Part shown: piece by piece, positions 34,726 through 42,804 of the stretch
How positions within the stretch are numbered: the first letter of the stretch is position 1
Layout: every line of letters begins with the position of its first letter
NCBI GenBank assembly: GCA_963733085.1
Contig: CAVTBY010000009.1
Location: 103,456-167,455, forward strand
Length of the DNA stretch: 64,000 bases
From: Desertimonas sp963733085
GTDB lineage: Bacteria > Actinomycetota > Acidimicrobiia > Acidimicrobiales > Ilumatobacteraceae
Direction: 5' to 3'
The notes under the pieces: generated by a model
Database searches by the model: none
Seen by the model: the letters and a program-made list of their open reading frames with translations, nothing else
What the model was told of the DNA's origin: nothing
Translations under genes and position numbers: made by a program

Positions 34726-35842
34726 TGAGGAAGGCATCGTGGCCGTGCGGTGATTCGATCTCGGCGTAACCGGCTGGATTGCCGATCGACGCCAACAACT
34801 CGACGAGCTGACGCTGCTGGTAGGTCGGATAGAGCATGTCCGAGGAGATCCCGACGGACAGCACCGGGGCATTGATCCTCGACATCGCCGCCTCGAGGTT
34901 GCCGCGGCCGCGGGCGAGATCGTGGAGATCCATCGCCTTACCGATGACGAGGTAGCTGTTGGCATCGAAACGATGACCGAGCTTCGTTCCGTGGTGGTCG
35001 AGGTAGCGCTCCACCTCGAACTGCTGCCACAAGGCGAGATGGTCACCGAGCTCGGCACGGTGGGCGATCGAGCGACCGAACCGCTCGGTGAACACGTTGT
35101 CGCTACGGAACGTCACCTGGGCGACCATGCGAGCGACCGCCAGACCGTCGCCGGGCCCATCGCCGGGGGCCGCGTCGTAGTAGTCGCCGCCGCGCCAGCG
35201 CGGGTCGAGGGCGATCACCCGTCGACCAATGCTGCCCCAGGCGATCTGCTGCGCGGTCGACTGCATGCACGCGGCGATGGGCACGAGGCCGCGGACCCGA
35301 TCGGGATACATGACGCCCCATTCGAGGACCTGCATGCCCCCCATCGAGCCGCCGATCACCGTGTGCCACGCCCCGATGCCGAGATGATCGGCGAGACGTG
35401 CTTGCGCGCGCACCATGTCACGGACCGTGATGACGGGGAACCTCGAACCGTAAGGCGCCCCGTCCACCGGTGAGGCCGACGCCGGCCCGGTCGAACCCTG
35501 ACAGCCACCGAGAACGTTGGCGCAGACGACGAACCAGCGATTCGTGTCGACTGCCTTGCCCGGCCCGACAAAGCCGTCCCACCAACCGGGCGTCGGGTGT
35601 CCTCGACCGGCTGGGCCCGCGGCGTGGCTGTCGCCGGTCCAGGCGTGGCACAGCAGTACAGCATTCGCCGCATCGTCGGCGAGCTCGCCCCAGGTCTCGT
35701 AGGCCACCACGACATTGCGCAGGGTCTCACCGCAGTCGAGAGCAAAGCCGCGGTCGACGGCGAACGTGAAGAACCGACGGTGCCCAGGGTCGTCACCGGG
35801 CTGCCACGCCCCAGATGCTGGCGTCAGATCGCTGGACGGCAT
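34664..35842 (-). CDS. metX: Homoserine O-acetyltransferase
   Basis: 392 residues. It transfers acetyl from acetyl-CoA to homoserine, the first committed step of methionine synthesis by the trans-sulfuration or direct sulfhydrylation route. Hallmarks are VVAYETWGELADDAANAVLL, CHAWTGDSHAAGPAG, TPGWWDGFVGPGKAVDTNRW, the nucleophile elbow VIGGSMGGMQVLEWG, then DPRWRGGDYYD and the catalytic Asp/His near SSDMLYPTYQQRQL and SPHGHDAFLI. Length is normal. The leader carries a probable SAM riboswitch and a short overlapping ORF. No sulfhydrylase gene is adjacent. Confidence 0.96.
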   Translation of the reverse strand: MPSSDLTPASGAWQPGDDPGHRRFFTFAVDRGFALDCGETLRNVVVAYETWGELADDAANAVLLCHAWTGDSHAAGPAGRGHPTPGWWDGFVGPGKAVDTNRWFVVCANVLGGCQGSTGPASASPVDGAPYGSRFPVITVRDMVRAQARLADHLGIGAWHTVIGGSMGGMQVLEWGVMYPDRVRGLVPIAACMQSTAQQIAWGSIGRRVIALDPRWRGGDYYDAAPGDGPGDGLAVARMVAQVTFRSDNVFTERFGRSIAHRAELGDHLALWQQFEVERYLDHHGTKLGHRFDANSYLVIGKAMDLHDLARGRGNLEAAMSRINAPVLSVGISSDMLYPTYQQRQLVELLASIGNPAGYAEIESPHGHDAFLINLDRLAAPVADFLDCRKLP

Positions 35843-35988
35843 TGCGTTCCCCGGCCACGCAGGCCGTCATTGAGTTCACTGGCCACGCGGGCCATCGCGG
35901 GCCGCTCCTCGGCTGGCGCTTCGTCGCTCGCAATGGTGCACCTGCTGGCGCCTCGTCGCTCGCATCGGTGGAGAGGTCCACCGCTCAC
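35824..35988 (-). CDS. Possible 54-residue leader ORF overlapping metX
   Basis: A GTG with a strong site (AAAGGAG, 5 bases upstream) opens a 54-codon frame whose stop lies 16 bases inside metX, so ribosomes could be handed on to metX. The product is Arg/Ala-rich (SDEAPAEERPAMARVASELN) and matches no family. It contains a near-repeat of GCGAGCGACGARGCGCCAGC at the DNA level. It lies between the riboswitch and metX. Confidence 0.4.
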   Translation of the reverse strand: MSGGPLHRCERRGASRCTIASDEAPAEERPAMARVASELNDGLRGRGTQCRPAI

Positions 35989-36026
35989 TGGCACTCCTTT
36001 CTCGTCGCTGCGCTGTCACGGGCATA

Positions 36027-36134
36027 CGAGCGGCCGTACGCCGTTGCCGGCGTGTGCCGGCCACATCCCGCCAATTGGCGGAGGCACCTTGGGGCGTTGA
36101 CCAGGTTGCCGGGCCCGACGGATCGGACCGCTCG
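36027..36134 (-). ncRNA. Probable SAM riboswitch (SAM-I/SAM-IV type) upstream of metX
   Basis: On the minus strand, a closing helix CGAGCGG/CCGCTCG encloses the core GGCAACCTGG ... CAAGGTGCCTCCGCC, with a following hairpin CCAATTGG-like element and GCCGGCACACGCCGGC stem-loop. The GGCAACC and AAGGTGCC pair is the conserved SAM-binding core. It lies about 185 bases before metX, fitting methionine feedback control. The class within the SAM clan cannot be settled by eye. Confidence 0.75.
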
Positions 36135-36242
36135 AAATGCTGCGGCGAACGATAGCAAGCGTTCCGCCGCCCACCGCGATCGGATGCGCGAGCGCGAGCC
36201 AACCGGCTAATTGGGGTTCACCGCCCGGCTACCTTGCGAGGG

Positions 36243-37487
36243 GTGCGAGTCGTGGTGGTTGGCGCCGGCGGAGTCGGCTCTGCGTTCGTGACGATTGCGT
36301 CGCGGCGAGACGCGATCGACCACATCGTCGTCGCCGACATCGACCTCCACCGGGCACAACGGGCGGCCGGCACGGCGGGAGGCACCCACGCTCGCAAACG
36401 CGTCACTGCGACCACCGTCGACGCCACTTCGGCGGATGCGGTGGCCGAGCTGGCCAGGTCCTGTCGCGCCGACATCGTCCTCAACGCCTGCGCCCCACGC
36501 TTCAACCCGGGAATCTTCGACGGCGCCTTCGCAGCCGGCGTGCACTACCTCGACATGGCGATGCATGTCTCCGTGCCGCATCCGGATCGGCCATTCAGCG
36601 AGGTCGGCGTGCTGCTCGGTGAGGAGCAGCTGGCGGCTGCGGCGGCATGGGAGGACCGCGGCCAGCTGGCGATCGTCGGAATGGGTGTCGAACCGGGTTT
36701 CTCCGATGTCGTCGCGCGCTATGCCAGCGACCACCTCTTCTCACGTATCGACGAGATCGGCGTACGCGATGGTGCCGATCTCGTCGTCGACGGCTACGAC
36801 TTCGCCCCGACGTTCTCGATCTGGACGACCATCGAGGAATGTCTCAACCCGCCGATCATCTACGAACGCGAGCGCGGTTGGTTCACGACCGCCCCGTTCA
36901 GCGAGCCGGAGGTGTTCCCGTTCCCCGAAGGGATCGGACCGCTGTCATGCGTGAACGTCGAGCACGAGGAGGTCGTGCTGATGCCGCGCTGGCTCGACGT
37001 CGGACGGGTGACGTTCAAGTACGGCCTCGGCCAGGAGTTCATCGATGTCCTTCAGACCCTGCACAAGCTCGGTCTCGACGGCATCGACCCGATCGACGTG
37101 AAGGGTGCCGCGGTGTCGCCTCGCGACGTCGTCGCCGCCGTGCTCCCCGATCCGGCGTCGCTCGGCAAGGACATGCGTGGCAAGACGTGCGCCGGATCGT
37201 GGGTGCGCGGCGCAGGCCGCGATGGCGAAGACCGCTCGATCTACCTCTACCACGTCGTCGACAACGCCTGGTCGATGCGGGAGTTCGGCCATCAGGCCGT
37301 CGTCTGGCAGACGGCGGTGATGCCAGCAGTGGCAATCGAGTTGCTCGCCACCGGCGCCTGGAGCGGCGCCGGCGTGCTCGGGCCGGAGGCGTTCAGCGCC
37401 GACCCGTTCCTCGAGCTGCTCGACGAGCAGGGCGTCGAATGGGAATGGGACGACTGGCCGGCCCCGGCGCGCGCCGGCGTCCGCTGA
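36243..37487 (+). CDS. Saccharopine-dehydrogenase-family protein
   Basis: 414 residues from a GTG; a TTG at 36234 is an alternative. The Rossmann motif GAGGVGSAFVTIA opens the chain. Then come HIVVADIDLHRAQRA, IVLNACAPRFNPGIFDGAFA, GVHYLDMAMH and the VGMGVEPGFSDVVARYASDH segment characteristic of the saccharopine / carboxynorspermidine dehydrogenase family. The C-terminal domain contains VVWQTAVMPAVAIELLATGA. The reaction is probably an NAD(P)-dependent reductive condensation or its reverse. The substrate cannot be decided. It is divergent from the metX leader. Confidence 0.88.
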   Translation: MRVVVVGAGGVGSAFVTIASRRDAIDHIVVADIDLHRAQRAAGTAGGTHARKRVTATTVDATSADAVAELARSCRADIVLNACAPRFNPGIFDGAFAAGVHYLDMAMHVSVPHPDRPFSEVGVLLGEEQLAAAAAWEDRGQLAIVGMGVEPGFSDVVARYASDHLFSRIDEIGVRDGADLVVDGYDFAPTFSIWTTIEECLNPPIIYERERGWFTTAPFSEPEVFPFPEGIGPLSCVNVEHEEVVLMPRWLDVGRVTFKYGLGQEFIDVLQTLHKLGLDGIDPIDVKGAAVSPRDVVAAVLPDPASLGKDMRGKTCAGSWVRGAGRDGEDRSIYLYHVVDNAWSMREFGHQAVVWQTAVMPAVAIELLATGAWSGAGVLGPEAFSADPFLELLDEQGVEWEWDDWPAPARAGVR

Positions 37488-37496
37488 CTGGTCAGC
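37483..37496. terminator. Short hairpin at convergent gene ends
   Basis: GCTGAC-TG-GTCAGC is a perfect 6-bp stem spanning the stop codons of the saccharopine-dehydrogenase-like and DUF4262 genes. It is weak as a terminator but positioned for bidirectional 3' ends. Confidence 0.4.
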
Positions 37497-37986
37497 TCGC
37501 TGACGCGGTGCCGATGACCGGCTGGGCGAAGCGCAGGCGGTGGTCGAAGCCCGCCTCGTAGGGCAGGAAGCCGTTGCGGTCCGGGTAGACGAGCTGCACG
37601 ATCTCGAAGTCGTCGCTGCGGTACCACGCTCGGGCGGTTGCGAACAGCGGCGCCCACTCGGCGAGATTGACTGCTGCGAAGCAGCAGCGGAGCTCGTTGT
37701 CGAGGAGGCCGACGAGCTCATCACCGATCGGGATCTCGGTCCCGGCGGCCAGCGTGTCCCGAACGAGACCGAGTAGCCCACGCGCGGCGACCGGTGTCAG
37801 GCCGAACACGACGACATCGGGGAAGCCGACATGGTCGGGGAAGTTGATCGTGTAGGAGTATCCGGCCTGGGGCGGATCGCTGTCCGCATCTGGTGCGACG
37901 ACCTCGAGGGCGTAGCCGTCGGTCTCGATCATCCACTCGATTTTTTCAGCATGCGGAAGATGGAAGTCGGGGAACTCGCCAGACAT
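37492..37986 (-). CDS. DUF4262 domain protein
   Basis: 164 residues. EWMIETDGYALEVVAPDADS, then GYSYTINFPDHVGFPDVVVF and LTPVAARGLLGLV, and the end DDFEIVQLVYPDRNGFLPYE with DHRLRFAQPVIG follow the DUF4262 pattern as I recall it. The function of that family is unknown. No signal peptide or membrane segment. Its promoter region holds the large hairpin at 38035-38080, which probably ends the upstream transcript. Confidence 0.85.
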   Translation of the reverse strand: MSGEFPDFHLPHAEKIEWMIETDGYALEVVAPDADSDPPQAGYSYTINFPDHVGFPDVVVFGLTPVAARGLLGLVRDTLAAGTEIPIGDELVGLLDNELRCCFAAVNLAEWAPLFATARAWYRSDDFEIVQLVYPDRNGFLPYEAGFDHRLRFAQPVIGTASAS

Positions 37987-38034
37987 CGTTCCCTCGACGC
38001 TACGGCCTCATGTGTGGGCGTGCTCGTGCCGCAA

Positions 38035-38080
38035 CCGATGGGTGCCAGGGGGACCGAATCGTCCCCTATACACCCATCGG
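38035..38080 (-). terminator. Two-part hairpin downstream of the PG-binding protein gene
   Basis: Outer arms CCGATGGGTG / CACCCATCGG are perfect and enclose GGGGGAC-CGAATC-GTCCCC. It lies 44 bp past the stop of the gene at 38124 (minus) and upstream of DUF4262, consistent with a terminator for the former or a leader structure of the latter. Confidence 0.65.
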
Positions 38081-38123
38081 CTGGCCCGGGTCGGGACGTG
38101 ACCCCCACTGTCGGGCGCCGACG

Positions 38124-39414
38124 TCAGCCGGGCGCGTCGACCTCCCACGGGTCGACGACGCCGCTGCCGTCGGCGTCCGTCCCGCTCTGCGGGTGGACGG
38201 CCTGCAGCGCCGCCCAGGTGTCCGGCCCGGCCAGACCGTCGACCTCGAGGCCGGCGGTTTCCTGGAAGCGGCGGACTGCGGCCTCGGTGTTGGGGCCGTA
38301 GAAGCCGTCCACGACAAGGGCGTAGCCGGCGGCCGAGAGTGCCGCCTGCACGGCCCGCACGCCGTCACCCTCTTCGCACAGCCGCAGCGGATACTCGTCG
38401 TCGTTCGGCTGGTAGTCGGGACATGGATCCTCGGCGACCTCGATGGGCGTCGCCGAGTCGCCGTCGCCCACGACCCGGGCGAATTGGACGCGGTCGTCGA
38501 TCCGGCGGGCGAAGATCAAACCGCCAAGGTCGGCCGCGGCGACATGCCAGTCATCGGGTACCGAGAACCATCGTCCCGATCCGTCTGAGTTGAGGAACGC
38601 GACCACCGGAAGCGCCGGGCCCTCCTCGGGCAACGCAGGGTCCTCAGGCGGACCGACGCTCGTCCACAGCGTCGCTGCGCCGGCATCGATCCACGCCGGT
38701 GGCGAATCGCCGCCAGACGCCGCGCCGGGCGAATAGTCCGGATGGCGCTCGATGGAGATCGCCCAGGTCGGATCGCCGTCGACGTACACCGTGCCGGTGT
38801 CGGCGGTGAGCAGTGGCGGGTACTCCACCGGGGGCGCCGGATCGCCGTTGGCGTCGACGTGCTCGATCATCACCGTGCCCACATTGCGGACACGATCGAC
38901 CACCCCGCCCGTGGCATTGCCGAATGCACCGACCGGGAGCTCGAGATACGCCTGCGAGTCGGCGATCGGAGCCGAGGCAACGACCTGACCGACGTTGGTC
39001 CCGGTCATCGCGACAGCGCTCATCTGCGCTCCTGCGTCGTCCGACGTGAGCCCGTAGAGGTTGCCCTCCGGCCCGGCGACCGGGAACTTCGGCAGGGAAT
39101 CGAGCGTGATCCGCGCTGACGCACCGCCGTCACCTTCGACGATGTAGGCCGCACCGCTCGGCTCGTCGACCACGATGGCATCGCCGTTCGACATCACCGC
39201 CACGTCGGGAAGGTATGGAAATCCGAGGTCGTTGGGCAGCTCGAGTTCGGCGAAGGGATAGAGCAGCAGATCGGGCGGCGGATCCTGATAGCTGACGGCG
39301 ATCACCGGTGGTTCGACAGTCGTTGCCTGGGTCGGTGCTACCGGCGTCCGCCAGCACCGTCACCGCCGCCAGCAACGTCGCCTGATATCGCCGCGCCGGG
39401 CCCTGAGAGGTCAT
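38124..39414 (-). CDS. Secreted protein with C-terminal peptidoglycan-binding domain (one frameshift)
   Basis: About 429 residues when one extra base near 39343 is ignored. The restored N-terminus is a signal peptide, YQATLLAAVTVLATPVAPTQ. The middle contains repeated short strands with DVAVMSNGDAIVVDEPSGAA, PEGNLYGLTS and FARRIDDRVQFARVVGDG, suggesting a beta-propeller-like sensor domain. The C-terminal 80 residues are PG_binding_1: GVRAVQAALSAAGYALVVDG, FYGPNTEAAVRRFQETAGLE, then GLAGPDTWAALQ. It probably sits at the cell wall. The function is otherwise unknown. Without the frame correction the protein would start at the GTG 39305 and lose its signal. Confidence 0.75.
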
Positions 39415-39559
39415 CCACCGCAAAGGTACCCACGCACAAATTTCGGAAAACCTCTCGACGCAGCGCTGGTCAACCTCTAGCTTGCCCGCACCGCGGGCTC
39501 GACCGGCCGGCGGAATCACTGCACAATCATCGGCGGCGGAACGCCAGGCGGAGGAAAGA

Positions 39560-40522
39560 ATGAACATGACTGACACGAACTTGCACGCGCACGCGCGGCG
39601 ACTGATCGCAGCGGCACTGGGGGCCGGCACCCTTGTCGCTGCCGGAGGCGGGGTCGCGTTGGCGACGACGGTGCCCGTCGATACGGCGCCGGCGGACAGC
39701 GCGGCACCGGCGGACAGCGCGGCACCGGCGGACACGGCGGCACCGGCTGAACCGGTGGCGATCGCTCTGACGCTCACGGAGACGGGGATCGAGGGACTGC
39801 CCGACGACCTCGTCGCCGGCCTCGTCGACATCACTATCGCCGACGAGTCGGGAGCAGCCGTCGACGGGGAGGTCGACTTCACCCTCGTCGAGCCGGGCAC
39901 CGACGTCTCGACATTCACCGAAGGCCTCCCTGCCCTCGTTGAAGGCGGCCCCTTCCCTGACTACTTCCTCAACAACGCCGGAGCAGTCGGCCACACGATC
40001 ACCACCCTCGACGCAGGCGAGTACATCGTGTGGGCCGAGCTGGCGTCGGAGGACGAAGAAGCCCCCGGCACCATCGTCGCCGCGCCGCTGACCGTTGGCG
40101 AGGGTGACGACGACGCCGTGATCCCGCCGACCGACGGCGGCATCATTCGTGGGGGTGACTACCTGTTCGATGCCGACGTCACAGCGGGCGGAACTTCAGT
40201 CACGTTCACCAACTCGAGCGACAACCAGTTCCACCACGTCGTTCTCATGGACTTCGGCACCAACGATCCGGCGATCGTCGAGGCGAACCTGCCCGCGTTC
40301 CTGTCCGAAGAAGAGGGCGCCCCGCCCGAAGGGATCGACATGGAACAGGTCAACTTCGAGTTCGCCTCCTCGCCGATCTTCGGACCGGGCTCGAGTGGGA
40401 CGTTCGAAGCACCAATCGAGGCGGGGCACACGTACGTCGCGCTGTGCTTCATCCACGACCGTGAGGGCGGCCTTCCTCACGCACTCCAACACGGCATGTA
40501 CGACGTGTTCCAGGTCGGCTGA
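39560..40522 (+). CDS. Secreted cupredoxin-like protein
   Basis: 320 residues with GGAGGAAAGA before the ATG. The signal peptide (RRLIAAALGAGTLVAAGGGV) is followed by a PADSAA repeat linker. Two beta-domains follow. The second contains VTFTNSSDNQFHHVVLMDFG and AGHTYVALCFIHDREGGLPH, followed by ALQHGMYDVFQV; these His/Cys/Met positions resemble a type-1 copper or plastocyanin-like site (FHH, CFIH, GMY). Copper binding is inferred. It precedes the cytochrome-oxidase assembly gene surf1, which fits a copper or respiratory role. Confidence 0.75.
   Translation: MNMTDTNLHAHARRLIAAALGAGTLVAAGGGVALATTVPVDTAPADSAAPADSAAPADTAAPAEPVAIALTLTETGIEGLPDDLVAGLVDITIADESGAAVDGEVDFTLVEPGTDVSTFTEGLPALVEGGPFPDYFLNNAGAVGHTITTLDAGEYIVWAELASEDEEAPGTIVAAPLTVGEGDDDAVIPPTDGGIIRGGDYLFDADVTAGGTSVTFTNSSDNQFHHVVLMDFGTNDPAIVEANLPAFLSEEEGAPPEGIDMEQVNFEFASSPIFGPGSSGTFEAPIEAGHTYVALCFIHDREGGLPHALQHGMYDVFQVG
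39683..39754 (+). repeat. In-frame 18-bp tandem repeat (four units)
   Basis: Four units of about GCGGCACCGGCGGACAGC; the middle two are nearly identical and the outer two diverge. They encode the PADSAA linker between signal peptide and first domain. Copy number may vary between strains. Confidence 0.85.
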
Positions 40523-40531
40523 CCTCGTCGG

Positions 40532-40573
40532 CATCTCGGCCGGGGACCGCCGATACGGTCCCCGGCCGAGATG
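40532..40573. terminator. Perfect 18-bp hairpin that ends in the surf1 start codon
   Basis: CATCTCGGCCGGGGACCG, a 6-base loop and the exact reverse complement. The 3' arm ends in GAGATG, where ATG is the start of surf1. It is well placed to terminate the cupredoxin transcript and would also bury the surf1 initiation site in read-through RNA. Confidence 0.8.
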
Positions 40574-41326
40574 TACCGCTTCCTGCTCCGCCCGCGCTGG
40601 ATCGCCTTCACGGTCGTCGTCATCACGGCGATCGTCGTGATGATCAATCTCGGGTTCTGGCAGCTGCGCCGCCTCGACGAGCGCCGGGAGTTCAATGACG
40701 CCGTTGCGGCGCGCATCGATGAACCGGCCGTCCCTCTCGAGGAACTGATCGCGACTGACGCCGAGGTCGGCGACGACGAGCTCGCTGCCGTCGAGTGGCG
40801 GCCCGTCGAGGCCTCGGGCCGCTACCTGCCCGACGAAGAACTACGCGTCGTCAACCGCTCGCAAGGTGGTCGAGCGGGCGACAACATCGTGACACCGCTG
40901 CTCCTCGACGACGGTCGCGTGTTGCTCGTCGCTCGCGGGTTTGTGCCGATCGACAGCGATTCGCCGCCCGTCCCAGCCGGTGATGTCGAGATCGAAGGCC
41001 GCCTGCGCCGATCCGAAGCCCGCCGCACCGGCGCACTCTCCGACGCGGGCGAGGGCGATCTCACCGTCGCCCAGCGTGTCGACATCCCACGGCTCGCCGA
41101 TCAACTTCCTGGAGCTGTCGTACCGATGTACGTCGAGTTGACCAATTCAGACCCGGCGCAACTCGGCGACTTGCCCGAGCCAATCGCCGAGCCGTCCCTC
41201 GACGAGGGGCCGCACTTGTCGTACGCAGTGCAGTGGTTCATTTTCTCCGCGCTGGTTGCACTCGGCTGGGTCTTGGCCGTCCGCCGGAGTTCCAAAGGTC
41301 GCCAGAGTCGTAGAGTTCGTCCATGA
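40571..41326 (+). CDS. SURF1-family cytochrome oxidase assembly protein
   Basis: 251 residues. FLLRPRWIAFTVVVITAIVV is the first membrane helix, followed by the invariant-type NLGFWQLRRLDERREFNDAV. The periplasmic domain includes WRPVEASGRYLPDEELRVVN and VLLVARGFVPID, and the second helix is SYAVQWFIFSALVALGWVLA, containing the YAVQWF motif of SURF1. It helps insert heme a into cytochrome oxidase. It overlaps the next start by 4 bases. Its own start lies in the hairpin described at 40532. Confidence 0.93.
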   Translation: MYRFLLRPRWIAFTVVVITAIVVMINLGFWQLRRLDERREFNDAVAARIDEPAVPLEELIATDAEVGDDELAAVEWRPVEASGRYLPDEELRVVNRSQGGRAGDNIVTPLLLDDGRVLLVARGFVPIDSDSPPVPAGDVEIEGRLRRSEARRTGALSDAGEGDLTVAQRVDIPRLADQLPGAVVPMYVELTNSDPAQLGDLPEPIAEPSLDEGPHLSYAVQWFIFSALVALGWVLAVRRSSKGRQSRRVRP

Positions 41327-42804
41327 GGCAGCTCTCCGGCATGGATGCGGCGTTCCTCAACATGGAGACGCGCAGCACGTTCGGGCACGTGTCGTCGCTC
41401 AACCTCTTCGACGTCTCCGGTCTCGGCCGGGACGAGTTCTTCGAAGGCACCCGGCGCCTCGTCGAGGAGCGCCTCGGGCTGCTTCCTCCGTTTCGCCGCC
41501 GGCTCGTCGAGGTCCCCCTCGGCCTCGACCTCCCCTACTGGATCGAGGACCCGGAGTTCGATCTCGACTTCCACGTCCGTCATCACGCCGTTCCGCCGCC
41601 AGGGTCGCCGCACCAACTCAGCGACGTGATCAGCCGGATCCATGCCCGCCCGCTCGATCGAACCCGGCCCTTGTGGGAGCTGTACGTGATCGACGGAGTC
41701 GACGAAGGGCGGCTGGCGGCGACGTTCACGAAGGTCCACCACGCGACGATCGACGGAGCGGCGGGGGCGATGATGCTCGCCAACCTTCTCGACGTCGAAG
41801 CAGCGGGCAGCCCAACCCCGGAGACCGATCCCTGGGTTCCTGAGGCCGTTCCCAGCGATCGGCAGCTGATCGAACGAACGATGCTGGAGTACCTCATGCG
41901 TCCGGAGAAGTTCGTCCGCCTGTCCGTTCGCGCGTTGCGCGATCTGTCCGTGGCGACTCGCAACGGCGGGCTCCGGGTGATGGCCGACCTGCTCGCCCAA
42001 CCGGTCCCCGGCCCACTCGGCGACTTGGTGCGGCGACGGTTGCGCGGGACCGACAACGAGGTCGACCACCCGCCGGCCCTCCCGTCGACGGCGGCCCCAC
42101 GCACTCCGTGGAACGCCTCGATCGGCGCCCATCGCCGGTTCGCCTACACGACCGTGCCGCTCGACGACGCCAAGGCCGTGCGCCGCGTGGTCGGGTGCAC
42201 GTTCAACGATGTCGTCATGGCTCTGTGCTCGGGCACCTTGCGCCGCTACCTGACCAAGCATGACTGCCTGCCGGACGAGCCGCTGATCGCGATGGTTCCC
42301 GTCAGCGTGCGCACCGGCGCCGAAGAGGACACCTACCAGAACCGCGTGTCCGCGATGTTCGCCGATCTCGCAACGAACGAGCCGGATCCTCGCCGGCGAA
42401 TCGACCGCATCAAGGCGACAATGGACCGGGCGAAGAGCGACTTCCGCGCCATCCCCGCCGAGACGCTGCAGGACTTCACCCAGTTCGCGCCGCCGGCGAT
42501 CGCCGCCCGGGTGATGCGGATGTACAGCCGGCTGCGCATCGCCGATCGCGCGGCGCCGCCGTTCAACCTCGTCATCTCCAACGTGCCGGGGCCGAGCTTC
42601 CCGCTGTACGGCGCCGGAGCCAAGCTCGAGCACTTCTACCCGGTGTCGGCGATCGCCGACGGGATTGGTCTGAACATCACCGTGCAGAGCTACAACGGCA
42701 ACCTCGACTTCGGGTTTGTCTGCGACCGCGACCTGGTCCCCGACGTCTGGCTGATGACCGACCTGCTCCAGGAGAGCATGGCCGAACTGCTCACCCTGAC
42801 CTGA
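41323..42804 (+). CDS. Wax ester synthase / diacylglycerol O-acyltransferase (WS/DGAT)
   Basis: 493 residues beginning RQLSGMDAAFLNMETRSTFG, the usual start of the family. The catalytic motif HHATIDGA (HHxxxDG) lies near residue 144, and the second motif ISNVPGPSFPLYGAGAKLE near residue 420. The enzyme esterifies fatty acyl-CoA to alcohols or diacylglycerol to make wax esters or triacylglycerol and works at the cytoplasmic membrane. Length is typical. Its ATG overlaps the surf1 stop, but a functional link is not obvious. It converges with the GMC gene, overlapping by 14 bp. Confidence 0.94.
   Translation: MRQLSGMDAAFLNMETRSTFGHVSSLNLFDVSGLGRDEFFEGTRRLVEERLGLLPPFRRRLVEVPLGLDLPYWIEDPEFDLDFHVRHHAVPPPGSPHQLSDVISRIHARPLDRTRPLWELYVIDGVDEGRLAATFTKVHHATIDGAAGAMMLANLLDVEAAGSPTPETDPWVPEAVPSDRQLIERTMLEYLMRPEKFVRLSVRALRDLSVATRNGGLRVMADLLAQPVPGPLGDLVRRRLRGTDNEVDHPPALPSTAAPRTPWNASIGAHRRFAYTTVPLDDAKAVRRVVGCTFNDVVMALCSGTLRRYLTKHDCLPDEPLIAMVPVSVRTGAEEDTYQNRVSAMFADLATNEPDPRRRIDRIKATMDRAKSDFRAIPAETLQDFTQFAPPAIAARVMRMYSRLRIADRAAPPFNLVISNVPGPSFPLYGAGAKLEHFYPVSAIADGIGLNITVQSYNGNLDFGFVCDRDLVPDVWLMTDLLQESMAELLTLT

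Noticed and set aside
39130..39918. Minus frame starting as a plausible protein
   Set aside because: Most of it is antisense to the cupredoxin-like gene. Only its middle part (39343-39414) is real, as the signal peptide of the frameshifted PG-binding protein.
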